NCBI GenBank assembly: GCA_025560025.1
Contig: CP048486.1
Span: forward strand, 1,554,001-1,618,000
Length of the DNA: 64,000 nt
Source of the DNA: Agrobacterium tumefaciens
Lineage (GTDB): Bacteria > Pseudomonadota > Alphaproteobacteria > Rhizobiales > Rhizobiaceae
Reading direction: 5' to 3'
Shown here in pieces: positions 1 through 7,983 of this stretch. Both the position numbers and the translations under genes were made by a program. The notes below the pieces were generated by a model. That model had not been told where the DNA came from. It did no database searches and saw nothing but the letters and a program-made list of their open reading frames with translations. The first letter of the stretch is position 1, and every line of letters starts with the position of its first letter.

Positions 1-99
1 GGGATATGAAGAACCCGCAGGAAACTGAACCGGGGCGGATCAATTGAAACGTTGTGAAGGGTGCGGAATCTTCGGCACCATGAGGGAGGAAGACGGGAA
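1..99. other. Leader before the first gene
   Basis: This stretch holds no complete gene. Two short open frames run in from the left edge (stops near 26-28 and 45-47), so the tail of an upstream plus-strand gene may be present, but nothing identifies it. A Shine-Dalgarno-like GGGAGGA at 84-90 serves the ATG at 100. Confidence 0.3.
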
Positions 100-828
100 A
101 TGACGGATTTTCAGGGCAGAACGATCCTTGTGACGGGCGGCAGCGGCGGTATTGGCGGGGAAACGGTGCGCCATCTCGTGCGCGCCAATGCCGATGTCAT
201 CGCGGCAGGACGTTCGCAGGAGGCGCTCGAGGCGATCGCGAAGGAAACCGGTTGCCGTACATTGACGTTCGATCTTGCCCGCGACGAGGAAATCCGCGCC
301 GCGCTGGAGGGGCTCGATCTATGGGGCGTCGTCAATTGCGGCGGTTTCGGTGGCGAGATCGCCACGCCGATGGATACGGATATCGCCATTTTCGACAAGG
401 TCATCACCATCAATGCGCGCGGGGCGCTGCTGGTGACGAAATATGCCAGCCAGTCCATGGTGAGGCTCGGCAAGGGCGGCGCCATCGTCAACGTGTCCAG
501 CCAGGCCGCTCTTGTGGCGCTGCCGGGCCATATCTCCTATGGGTCTTCCAAGGCTGCTCTCGACAACATCACCCGCTGCTCGGCGCTGGAGCTCGGCCGC
601 TACAATATCCGCGTCAACAGCGTCAATCCAACTGTCGTGATGACACCGATCTCGTCCGGCCATTGGAGCCAGCCGCATGTGGCCGAGCCTTTCCTGAAGC
701 AGATGCCGCTCGGCCGGTGGGCCAGCGAAGCGGAAATCGCCGCCCCCATCGTCTTCCTGCTCAGTGATGCAGCCTCGATGATTACGGGTGTTTCGCTGCC
801 CATTGACGGCGGGTTCACCTGCTGCTGA
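100..828 (+). CDS. SDR oxidoreductase, L-xylulose reductase (DCXR)-like
   Basis: Classical short-chain dehydrogenase of 242 residues, cytoplasmic, predicted to interconvert a ketose or dicarbonyl and its alcohol with NAD(P)H. The N-terminal TGGSGGIG loop is the Rossmann cofactor site. NVSSQ supplies the catalytic Ser and YGSSK the Tyr-Lys pair. The C-terminal part, RVNSVNPTVVMTP through LPIDGGFTCC, closely follows mammalian dicarbonyl/L-xylulose reductase as I remember it, which argues for a pentulose or similar small carbonyl substrate. I chose ATG 100 over an in-frame GTG at 61 because GGGAGGA sits 9 bases upstream and the NRDG-type leader before it has no SDR counterpart. It is convergent with the EutBC operon, so a link to ethanolamine use is not implied. 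Another SDR specificity is possible. Confidence 0.85.
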   Translation: MTDFQGRTILVTGGSGGIGGETVRHLVRANADVIAAGRSQEALEAIAKETGCRTLTFDLARDEEIRAALEGLDLWGVVNCGGFGGEIATPMDTDIAIFDKVITINARGALLVTKYASQSMVRLGKGGAIVNVSSQAALVALPGHISYGSSKAALDNITRCSALELGRYNIRVNSVNPTVVMTPISSGHWSQPHVAEPFLKQMPLGRWASEAEIAAPIVFLLSDAASMITGVSLPIDGGFTCC

Positions 829-954
829 TTGGCAAGTTTATTCGGCGATCATCCGAATTGTGTGGCGCATCCATCAGGTGCTCCTCCTCTCCCCCGCATC
901 TATCGCAAGATTGCCGAAGTCAGATTCCTTTGGATGCTTCACCATGAGCACCGC
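829..954. other. Convergent intergenic gap
   Basis: Gap between two converging genes. It contains a short inverted repeat, ATTCGG at 840-845 and CCGAAT at 853-858, too weak to call a terminator with confidence. An open frame that runs from here across the eutC 3' end is not supported by anything. Confidence 0.3.
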
Positions 955-1743
955 TTAAAGTCGATCCGAGCTACCTCCGTTTTTAAGAAACTGGGCGACC
1001 GCAGACTTCAGCGCTACACCGCTGACGCTGGTTTTCACCATGTCCCTGACCAGCATGGAAATGATCTTGGCGGCTTCGCGGACCGGCAAACCACCATCGC
1101 GGATGTTGGAAACGCAGTTCCGTCTGGAATCCGGGTTCCCCGATTTTGGACCGTAGGTGATATAGGCCCCTAGACTGTCGGCAGCGGAGAGGCCCGGACG
1201 TTCTCCGACCAGCACGATCGTCAGTTTTGCACCGAGCGCCTCGCCGACAGGATCACCAAGCGCAACCCGAGCCTGGTTCGCAAGTACAATCGATGCAATT
1301 GACAGGTTCAGGATAGCCAGTTTTGGCACAAGCGCCTCGATCAGTGGCGCTGAGTTGAGATCGACCGCACTGGATGACAAGCCATCTGCCGCGATAATCG
1401 CCACGTCATAACCCTTGCCCGCGCCCGCCTGTTTCAGCCGCTCGGTCGATTCCGCGGCGAGCAGTCGTCCGAGATCCGGTCGTCTTACATAGATGTTGCG
1501 ATCACTCGCCATGCTGTCGACCCGGACCACGGAAAGGCCGAGGCGGTTGAGCCGTTCCGTGAGCGCAGTCCTGTCAACGCTGGTCCAGACCGCTTCGCGC
1601 GCCCGCGCGTGATCGAGCAGGAAGGATAGCTGTGCTCCTGTTGGCAGACCTGCACCATGGCGCCCGAGCGAGACGCGCGCGTCGGTCATTTCCTTGAGGT
1701 TCAACCCCTGTTCGGTAACGGAGGGTTCGATCACCATTGTCAT
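955..1743 (-). CDS. eutC: Ethanolamine ammonia-lyase small subunit
   Basis: Small subunit of the adenosylcobalamin-dependent lyase that splits ethanolamine to acetaldehyde and ammonia, acting with EutB. At 262 residues it is somewhat shorter than the enterobacterial protein (about 295). Recognisable EutC blocks are TDARVSLGRHGAGLPT (about residues 20-35), DVAIIAADGLSS, VLVGERPGLSAADSLGAYIT and the C-terminal NCVSNIR segment. A GGAG lies 8 bases before the ATG, which sits 3 bases past the eutB stop, so the two are translated together. It is the last gene of the long minus-strand operon. No microcompartment gene, reactivase (EutA) or aldehyde dehydrogenase accompanies it, so this is the simple, nitrogen-scavenging type of Eut system. 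Confidence 0.95.
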   Translation of the reverse strand: MTMVIEPSVTEQGLNLKEMTDARVSLGRHGAGLPTGAQLSFLLDHARAREAVWTSVDRTALTERLNRLGLSVVRVDSMASDRNIYVRRPDLGRLLAAESTERLKQAGAGKGYDVAIIAADGLSSSAVDLNSAPLIEALVPKLAILNLSIASIVLANQARVALGDPVGEALGAKLTIVLVGERPGLSAADSLGAYITYGPKSGNPDSRRNCVSNIRDGGLPVREAAKIISMLVRDMVKTSVSGVALKSAVAQFLKNGGSSDRL

Positions 1744-1746
1744 ATA

Positions 1747-3138
1747 TCAGGCTCCGATCAAATTGCTGCTGCGGACATAGTCGGAGAGCACGGCCGGCTC
1801 GCCAATCAGCGCACCGTCGCAATCCGTCAGGCCGATTTCGGAAAGCCATCTTTCGAATTCCGGCGCCGGCGGCCGTTTCAGCGTCTCGCGGCAATAGACA
1901 GCATCGTGATGCGACAGCGACTGGTAGTTCAGCATGATATCGTCGGCACCCGGCACGGTAATCACGAAATTGACATTGGCGGCGCAGAGCAGCGTCAGCA
2001 GCGTATCCATGTCCTCCTGGTCGGCATCGGCATGGTTGGTGTAGCAAACGTCGACGCCCATCGGCAGGCCCAGGAGTTTGCCGCAGAAATGATCCTCGAT
2101 GCCGGCACGGATGATCTGCTTGCCGTTGAACAAGTATTCCGGCCCGATGAAGCCGACGACCGTGTTGACGAGCAGCGGATCGAACTCGCGTGCCACCGCA
2201 TAGGCGCGGGTCTCCATCGTCTGCTGGTCGACGCCAAAATGCGCATCGGCGGAAAGGGCCGCACCTTGTCCCGTTTCGAAATACATCACGTTTGCATCCG
2301 CCATGCCGCGCCCCAGCGACCGTCCCGCCTCATGCGCCTCCTTCAGCAGAGCCAGATCGACACCAAAACCGCGATTTGCCTTTTCCGATCCGGCAACCGA
2401 CTGGAAGACGAGGTCGACCGGAGCGCCGCGCTGGATCGCCTGGATCGCCGTGGTCACATGGCCGAGGCAACAGGTCTGGGTCGGGATCGCAAGTTTTTCC
2501 CGCAATTCGTCGAGCAACGAGACTATGCGGACATAGTCATCTGTCGCATCGGTTGCGGGATTGACGCCGATCACAGCATCTCCCGACCCCATCAACAGTC
2601 CGTCGATGGCAGACGCCATGATGCCTCGGCTGTCATCGGTCGGGTGGTTGGGCTGGTTGCGGGTGGAAAGCCGTCCTGCAAGCCCGATTGTGTTGCGAAA
2701 TCTTGTCACGACGCGGCGCTTGGCGGAAACAGCGATCATGTCCTGCAGCCGCATGATCTTCGATACTGCCGCAACCATTTCCGGCGTCAGCCCCCAGGTA
2801 ACGGCCTCAAGCCGGTCATGCGTTGTCTCGGGCTTGAGCAGCCATTCACGGAATTCGCCGACGGTAAGTGAGGAGACTGCGGAAAAGGCTGCCGGGTCGT
2901 GCCGCTCCGCGATCAGACGGGAAACTTCGTCTTCTTCCGACGAAATGATTTCCTCACTGAGAAATGCCTTCAAGGGCAGATCGGCCAGCGCCATCTGGGC
3001 CGCAAGCCGCTCGACCGGGCCTGCCGCGGCAATGCCAGCCAGCTGGTCGCCGGAGCGTTCCGGCGTCGCTTTAGCCAGCAGCATTTTCAGATCATCGAAG
3101 CGGAAGACAGTCCGCTCGAGCGTCGTCGTATAGGGCAT
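1747..3138 (-). CDS. eutB: Ethanolamine ammonia-lyase large subunit
   Basis: Catalytic TIM-barrel subunit, 463 residues, the usual length for EutB (about 453). Diagnostic stretches include NPATDATDDYVRIV, QTCCLGHVTT, DLVFQSVAGSEKAN, VMYFETGQGAALSADAHFGVDQQT and LLGLPMGVDVCYTNHADADQ. With EutC it forms the B12-dependent lyase releasing ammonia and acetaldehyde. The start codon follows the upstream phosphatase stop by 8 bases with only an A-rich tract and no clear Shine-Dalgarno, so translation probably depends on coupling to the preceding gene. I saw no cobalamin riboswitch upstream in the operon. Confidence 0.96.
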   Translation of the reverse strand: MPYTTTLERTVFRFDDLKMLLAKATPERSGDQLAGIAAAGPVERLAAQMALADLPLKAFLSEEIISSEEDEVSRLIAERHDPAAFSAVSSLTVGEFREWLLKPETTHDRLEAVTWGLTPEMVAAVSKIMRLQDMIAVSAKRRVVTRFRNTIGLAGRLSTRNQPNHPTDDSRGIMASAIDGLLMGSGDAVIGVNPATDATDDYVRIVSLLDELREKLAIPTQTCCLGHVTTAIQAIQRGAPVDLVFQSVAGSEKANRGFGVDLALLKEAHEAGRSLGRGMADANVMYFETGQGAALSADAHFGVDQQTMETRAYAVAREFDPLLVNTVVGFIGPEYLFNGKQIIRAGIEDHFCGKLLGLPMGVDVCYTNHADADQEDMDTLLTLLCAANVNFVITVPGADDIMLNYQSLSHHDAVYCRETLKRPPAPEFERWLSEIGLTDCDGALIGEPAVLSDYVRSSNLIGA

Positions 3139-3146
3139 TTTTTAAT

Positions 3147-3935
3147 TTACCAGTTGAGTAGTGAGAGGGCTTCGTCGTGAAGCCTTGGAGTGGCGGACGC
3201 CAGAACTCGTCCATCGGAATGTATCGAAAGCGCATTGCCCTTCCAGTCGGTAATGCACCCGCCAGCTCCCGCGACAACGGGCACGAGAGCCATGTAGTCG
3301 TAGGGCTGAAGTCCAGTCTCGAGAGCGATGTCGCAATGGCCGGAGGCGATCAGACCATAGATGTAGCAGTCTCCACCGAAACGCCGCAGCCTGGCTTTGC
3401 GAGAGAGACGCTCGAAGCTTTCGGCTTCGCTGTCCACAAACATATCCGGTGAGGTTGTATAGAAACGTGCCTCGGACAGGCTCTCGCAGCCGCTGGTGCG
3501 GGCCTGCTTGCCGGCAAAGAGTGCCTGTCCCGGCAGTCCCTGCCACCGTTCACCGGTGGCTGGAATATCGATCACGCCGCAGAACGGCTTTTCCTCGAAA
3601 GTCAGTGAGATAAGCGTGCCGAATAGCGGAAAGCCGGTGATGAAGCTTTTGGTGCCGTCAATCGGGTCGAGCACCCAGGTGAAGGCATTGCCTTTTTTGA
3701 CGCCGAACTCCTCACCATAGATACCATGGTCGGGAAAACGCGCGCCGATCATCTCACGAAGATGTTTTTCGATTTCGCGGTCGGCGATTGTCACCGGGCT
3801 TTCGTCGAGTTTTGAGATCACGTCGAGCTGCGTTCTGAAATAAGAGAGCGCCAGCGGACGCGTGGTATCGGCAAGTTCAGCGGCGAAGGCATTATATGTC
3901 GCTGCCTCTTGCGGGCTGATATCGGTGATGGGCAT
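3147..3935 (-). CDS. Inositol-monophosphatase-family phosphatase (HisN-like)
   Basis: Mg-dependent phosphatase of the IMPase fold, 262 residues. Metal ligands are visible in GEEFG (Glu75/76) and in LDPIDGT (Asp90, Asp93), with the C-terminal Asp in QPYDYMAL. The closest named family is the HisN-type histidinol-phosphate phosphatase, but this operon has no histidine genes. Its neighbours are two kinase-fold enzymes and EutBC, so a phosphorylated amino alcohol or a related metabolite is a reasonable alternative substrate. The ATG at 3935 overlaps the previous gene's TGA by one base (TGATG), which decides the start over a longer upstream frame. Confidence 0.8.
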   Translation of the reverse strand: MPITDISPQEAATYNAFAAELADTTRPLALSYFRTQLDVISKLDESPVTIADREIEKHLREMIGARFPDHGIYGEEFGVKKGNAFTWVLDPIDGTKSFITGFPLFGTLISLTFEEKPFCGVIDIPATGERWQGLPGQALFAGKQARTSGCESLSEARFYTTSPDMFVDSEAESFERLSRKARLRRFGGDCYIYGLIASGHCDIALETGLQPYDYMALVPVVAGAGGCITDWKGNALSIHSDGRVLASATPRLHDEALSLLNW

Positions 3936-4870
3936 CAGAGTGCTTTCAGGAACAGGGGCCAACGGGGATCGTGGATGATCGATCGGGCACGCATGTGCTT
4001 CCAGATTCCGTATTTGTAAAAGTCGAAATCGAGGGTCGAGATCCGGTTCTGCACCATCGCCCAAGTGCTCCATTTGATGTCGGCAAGTGCTTTGTGGACG
4101 ATGAAGCGAGCGTGGTACGACTTGTCGTAACGTCCGAAATATTCCTCGATTATCTCGCAGTCGGTTGCTTCCGAATAGAACATCTCGCCGCTCCAGATTG
4201 CGAGATCGTAGAGCCTTTCATTGTTTGATGCATATTCGAAATCGATCAGCTTGATGGACTTGTCGTCGCCGATCAGGAAATTGCCGGGCATCGGATCATT
4301 GAAGCAGGGAACGAGGTCGAGCCCCGATGCCTCAAGCGCAGCGCGTGCCTGCCGGTAGTTCCACAAGAGCCAGTCATGGTCGAGCGGCCAGTGGCCGCCA
4401 AGCTGGCGCACCTGATCGAAATGTTCCTCGATCATGTCGAAGACGGTTTTCGTGAGAGGCAGGGCAGGCGCGTCGTGAAACTGACGGTAGACGCGCACCG
4501 CTTCGTTGCGGATCGCTCTATCGGCAAAATCCCTGTGGGTCGAGGCGCGGCGACCGTCAATAAATTCGGCAATTTCGATATCGAGGTGGTCGAGATAATC
4601 GAATGTCTTCGGTCCGATGCCGATCGCTTCCGCTTGCTTGCTGGCTGCGGCTGCGGCTTTGCGGTCGATGAACATTTCGGTGCCACGGCCTGGGATTTTC
4701 AGAAAATACCCCCGCTCTTCGCCTTCAACCTCAATGCGAAAGTTGGTGTTACTGATGCCACCGGAGACAGGACGGTAGCGCAGCCTTCGTCCTTTCCATG
4801 GGGCCACCTGGACAATTGCGGCCTCAACCGCCTTTTCGGCGTCGGACCGTGCCGTTCCCAGTTCGTTCAT
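3935..4870 (-). CDS. Choline/ethanolamine-kinase-family phosphotransferase
   Basis: Kinase-fold enzyme of 311 residues related to choline kinase and LicA. Visible features are the ATP-anchoring lysine in GYFLKIPG (Lys58), the Brenner-type catalytic loop CFNDPMPGNFL (Asp192, Asn197) and the metal-binding LIDFEYAS (Asp210). Phosphorylation of an amino alcohol such as ethanolamine is the family expectation. That is odd beside a lyase that consumes free ethanolamine, because phosphoethanolamine is not an EutBC substrate. The kinase may act on the imported compound or trap an intermediate. It is coupled to the downstream phosphatase by a one-base overlap. Confidence 0.8.
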   Translation of the reverse strand: MNELGTARSDAEKAVEAAIVQVAPWKGRRLRYRPVSGGISNTNFRIEVEGEERGYFLKIPGRGTEMFIDRKAAAAASKQAEAIGIGPKTFDYLDHLDIEIAEFIDGRRASTHRDFADRAIRNEAVRVYRQFHDAPALPLTKTVFDMIEEHFDQVRQLGGHWPLDHDWLLWNYRQARAALEASGLDLVPCFNDPMPGNFLIGDDKSIKLIDFEYASNNERLYDLAIWSGEMFYSEATDCEIIEEYFGRYDKSYHARFIVHKALADIKWSTWAMVQNRISTLDFDFYKYGIWKHMRARSIIHDPRWPLFLKAL

Positions 4871-4919
4871 AGGCTTGTTCCCGTTATCGTTTTAGCCTGT
4901 CGTGACGTATGGTCGTGCT

Positions 4920-5885
4920 CTAGAGCGATCGTAGCCTGGCCTCGAAATCCGGATGGCCAAGCAGCATCCGGCAGCGCAGGAAACGCCAGCCGGCATATTT
5001 CAGGAATTCAACGCCTTTTGGCGGCGATCGAAGCTCAAGCACGAGGCTGCGCAATGCCCAGTAGAGATCGTCTGCCGCGGCATAGACACGGCAGCGATTG
5101 AATGCCTTTTCGCTGAAGCTGCCATCATGCATTTCAAGCAGCGGCTTCATCTGGCTTTCGAACTGGTAGAGTTCGTTCATCTGCGCGCCGAGCTGATAAT
5201 AGGGGTCGAGATCGGCCGCCATGTCGAAATCGACAAGTTGCAACGCACCATCGGGTCCGAGCATCACATTCGAGGAATGCTGATCGCCATGGGCGGGTTT
5301 CAGGTCCATGCCGGCGGACGAAACCGCCTCGCGGATCGGCGTCATCCAGGACAGCATCCATTCGGCATCACCGGGTAGGCTGGCATCGCCAGCCGCAACG
5401 ATCGACCAGAGATGGTCGATACCTTCGAATACCGACCATGTGCGGCCGGTGGAAACGCCGGTTGCGATCGTCTTCTGCATTTCGATCAATCGGGCGACAG
5501 TTTCCGGTCGCATCAGATCGTCAATCTTCGCGGCTCGCCAGCCGTCGCCAAGCCGGGCAAACAGCGCGCTGCGGGTACCGCTATCGTAACCAACAGGCTC
5601 CGGTGAAAAACCAAGCTGATGAGAGCGGGTGGCGGCAGCATAGGCAGCCTTGCTCTCCACAAGATCGGCTACCTCGTCGGCACCCAGACGCAGGAAATAA
5701 CACGCCGCGCCGTCTGCCGGTGCGACCGCAAAATTACAGGATTCGACGGCATGATAGGACGGCGATGCGACAGCCGCCGTCGTTGACTCATAGGAAGGGG
5801 TATCGCCAATCACGGCCGAAAAGGCTGACAACGCCTTCTCAGCGCGGGCTTCCATCGCTGATTGAGGAAAACCCGTTTTCTTCAT
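4920..5885 (-). CDS. Aminoglycoside-phosphotransferase-fold kinase
   Basis: 321-residue APH/choline-kinase-fold protein. The catalytic loop HGDQHSSN (Asp201, Asn206) and the metal site LVDFD (Asp219) are intact. The usual beta-3 lysine is not obvious; CYFLRLG carries Arg at that place, which is unusual. Its start codon overlaps the stop of the upstream amidohydrolase by four bases (ATGA), so the two are co-translated. It is clearly distinct in sequence from the next gene, so the operon has two different kinases of one superfamily, perhaps for two successive substrates or as a two-component enzyme. An antibiotic-resistance role is unlikely in this catabolic setting. Confidence 0.75.
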   Translation of the reverse strand: MKKTGFPQSAMEARAEKALSAFSAVIGDTPSYESTTAAVASPSYHAVESCNFAVAPADGAACYFLRLGADEVADLVESKAAYAAATRSHQLGFSPEPVGYDSGTRSALFARLGDGWRAAKIDDLMRPETVARLIEMQKTIATGVSTGRTWSVFEGIDHLWSIVAAGDASLPGDAEWMLSWMTPIREAVSSAGMDLKPAHGDQHSSNVMLGPDGALQLVDFDMAADLDPYYQLGAQMNELYQFESQMKPLLEMHDGSFSEKAFNRCRVYAAADDLYWALRSLVLELRSPPKGVEFLKYAGWRFLRCRMLLGHPDFEARLRSL

Positions 5886-7171
5886 TCGGCAGCCTCGCTT
5901 AATTCCGCGGCCTTCACACCTTCGCAGGCGATCTTGTAAAGCATGTCTGCCAGTATCTGCGTGCCGAGGGCCTGGTCTTCAGGGGAGGTGTATTCGGTCG
6001 GGTGGTGGATTACGCCGTCACGGCTGTGGACCGCCAGAACCACCGCCGGGCAGACATCGGAGACGGCAACGGCGTCGTGACCGCCGATCGTATCAAGATG
6101 GCGAGCGGTTTGGCCGAGATGCGCCGCAGCGCTTTCCGCGAGCGTCACCAGGCCCGGCGCGAATGTTCCTGCCTTGCGGCGGTCGATGGAGCGGACCTCT
6201 GAGGTTACGCCCGCTTTCAGCGCCGCCTCCTCGATCTTGATCTTCATCTTTCCTTCCGCCGCCGTCAGGATCTCCGGCGATCCTGAACGCAGCTCGATGA
6301 AAAGGATGGCTTCGGCCGGCACCACGTTGGGAGAATTGGGGAAGACTTCCAGGCGGCCGACGGATGTATGCAGGTCGAGGCCGTATTCCGTCGATAGCTG
6401 CTTGAGGTCGGCGATCAGATATGCCGCCGCGAGTACCGCGTCTTTGCGGTCGGCCATCGGGGTCGCGCCGGTATGGGCCTGGCGTCCCTGGAAGGCGAGG
6501 CGATATTTCGTGGCACCCCAGAACCGCGTGAAGATACCGAAGCGTTCACCGGCGCGGCTGAGCGTCGTGTCACCCTCGATGTGCAACTCGATCAATGCGT
6601 GGGGAATATCCACCTTATCCTTGCCGGCATAGCCGATCTCGTCCAGTGACTGGCGCACCGTAATGCCGTCGCCATCGCTCCGTTCCAGCGCCCATTCGAG
6701 CTCGAGGGCGCCGGTAAACACGCTGCTACCGAGTAGGCTCGGCTGGAAACGGGCACCCTCCTCATTTGTCCAGTTGACGATCTGGAAGTTGCAGGCGGAC
6801 AGCCTGCCTTCCGTCTTGAGACGTTCGCTCACGGAGAGAACCGCCTCACAGGCGGCTATGACACCGAGAGCGCCATCGAAACGACCGCCGTTCGGCTGGC
6901 TGTCGATATGGGAGCCCACCATGATCACTGGCGCGTTGGCGCCGGCCAGGGTCAACTTGCCGAACTGGTTGCCAATTGCGTCGACGGCCTGTTCAAAACC
7001 GTTTTCCGCAAACCAGCGGCCGAGCCAGTCGCGCGCCATTCCATCTTCCCTGGAAAGCGTCAGGCGGGTCATCGATCCGTCTTGGCCGCCGCCAAAGGAA
7101 GAGACTGCTTCCATCAGCGACTGGAGCCTCTCGGCATTGATCGGTGCAGGGGAGGAGGAGACGTCAGGCAT
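5882..7171 (-). CDS. M20-family amidohydrolase (carbamoylase/allantoate-amidohydrolase type)
   Basis: Binuclear-metal hydrolase, 429 residues, in the group of N-carbamoyl-L-amino-acid hydrolase, beta-ureidopropionase and allantoate amidohydrolase. Metal-binding blocks are GSHIDSQPNGG, FDGALG, WTNEEGARF, the ELHIEG segment and the C-terminal GVIHHPTEYT. The lid domain (GRQAHTGATPM) is present. In this operon it is the best candidate for releasing ethanolamine, or another amine, from an imported amide or carbamoyl compound. The start overlaps the DeoR gene by 8 bases. The exact substrate cannot be read from the sequence. Confidence 0.85.
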   Translation of the reverse strand: MPDVSSSPAPINAERLQSLMEAVSSFGGGQDGSMTRLTLSREDGMARDWLGRWFAENGFEQAVDAIGNQFGKLTLAGANAPVIMVGSHIDSQPNGGRFDGALGVIAACEAVLSVSERLKTEGRLSACNFQIVNWTNEEGARFQPSLLGSSVFTGALELEWALERSDGDGITVRQSLDEIGYAGKDKVDIPHALIELHIEGDTTLSRAGERFGIFTRFWGATKYRLAFQGRQAHTGATPMADRKDAVLAAAYLIADLKQLSTEYGLDLHTSVGRLEVFPNSPNVVPAEAILFIELRSGSPEILTAAEGKMKIKIEEAALKAGVTSEVRSIDRRKAGTFAPGLVTLAESAAAHLGQTARHLDTIGGHDAVAVSDVCPAVVLAVHSRDGVIHHPTEYTSPEDQALGTQILADMLYKIACEGVKAAELSEAAE

Positions 7172-7925
7172 GTATGATTTCCACTTTGGATTGACTGAAT
7201 TGATCTGAAAATTCCCGCGCCATGACGCCGCTGGTCACTACCGCATCGATATCGCTGAGGCCGAATGTGTGGATGGAGCCGAGGCGGCCGAATTTGGAGC
7301 TGTCGGCGACGACGATCGCACGTTTGGCCTGGGCCTTGGCGACCCGGCGCAGGATCGCCTCGTCTTCACCGAAGTCCATGAACCCGCGTTCCGGATGAAT
7401 GGCGCTGATGGCGATGATCGCAAGATCGAAGAAATGTTCCTTCAGCGCAGCCACGGTCTCATGGCCGTAGGTTGCCTGATAGTCGGGGCGCATACGGCCG
7501 CCCAGAACCCGCACGCTTGCCTGCGGCAAATGGAAGAAGTGAGCCGCGACCGCCAGCGAATTGCTGACAACGGTCAAGTCCTTGCGGGTCTCGATATGTT
7601 TCAGGCAGGCAAGCGTCGTCGTTCCTGTATCGATGAAGACCTTCATACCGTCTTCGACGAGAGACGCTGCGGCCTCGCCGATCTTGGCTTTTTCGCGGGA
7701 ACTGACGCGCAATCGATCCGTAAAAGGCTGATCGCTTTCCTGCTGGTCGAAAACCGCACCACCATAGATGCGGCGCGCATAACCGCGCATCTCGAGTTCC
7801 TTCAGGTCGCGCCGGATCGACTCCTGGCTGACCTGCAGATGATCGGCAAGTTCCCTTACATTGACGCGCTGGGTCTGCTTCAGCATGTCGAGGATGAGCT
7901 TGAGGCGATGTTCAGTGAAACTCAT
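7164..7925 (-). CDS. DeoR-family transcriptional repressor
   Basis: 253 residues with the standard DeoR layout: winged helix at about 5-60 (RVNVRELADHLQVSQESIRRDL, recognition helix SQESIRRDLKEL) and a C-terminal ISOCOT sugar-phosphate sensing domain (KVFIDTGTTTLACL, LTVVSNSLAVA, RAIVVADSSKFG). DeoR proteins usually respond to a phosphorylated metabolite, which fits an operon with two kinases. It lies inside the operon it probably controls. Its most likely target is the set of 9-bp iterons at 13405-13440 in front of the first gene. Confidence 0.88.
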   Translation of the reverse strand: MSFTEHRLKLILDMLKQTQRVNVRELADHLQVSQESIRRDLKELEMRGYARRIYGGAVFDQQESDQPFTDRLRVSSREKAKIGEAAASLVEDGMKVFIDTGTTTLACLKHIETRKDLTVVSNSLAVAAHFFHLPQASVRVLGGRMRPDYQATYGHETVAALKEHFFDLAIIAISAIHPERGFMDFGEDEAILRRVAKAQAKRAIVVADSSKFGRLGSIHTFGLSDIDAVVTSGVMAREFSDQFSQSKVEIIHA

Positions 7926-7983
7926 GAATGCACCCTGGATTGTAGTGATTGTCGCGGCCCCTTCAGTGGTGCCGCAACCATGT

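Noticed and set aside
1657..2871. 404-residue plus-strand open frame opposite eutB
   Set aside because: It is the antisense shadow of a highly conserved gene; its translation is His/Arg-rich with no family pattern or ribosome site.
4920..5885. Antibiotic-resistance aminoglycoside phosphotransferase
   Set aside because: The fold is shared, but the gene is embedded by overlap in a catabolic operon and the beta-3 lysine is atypical.
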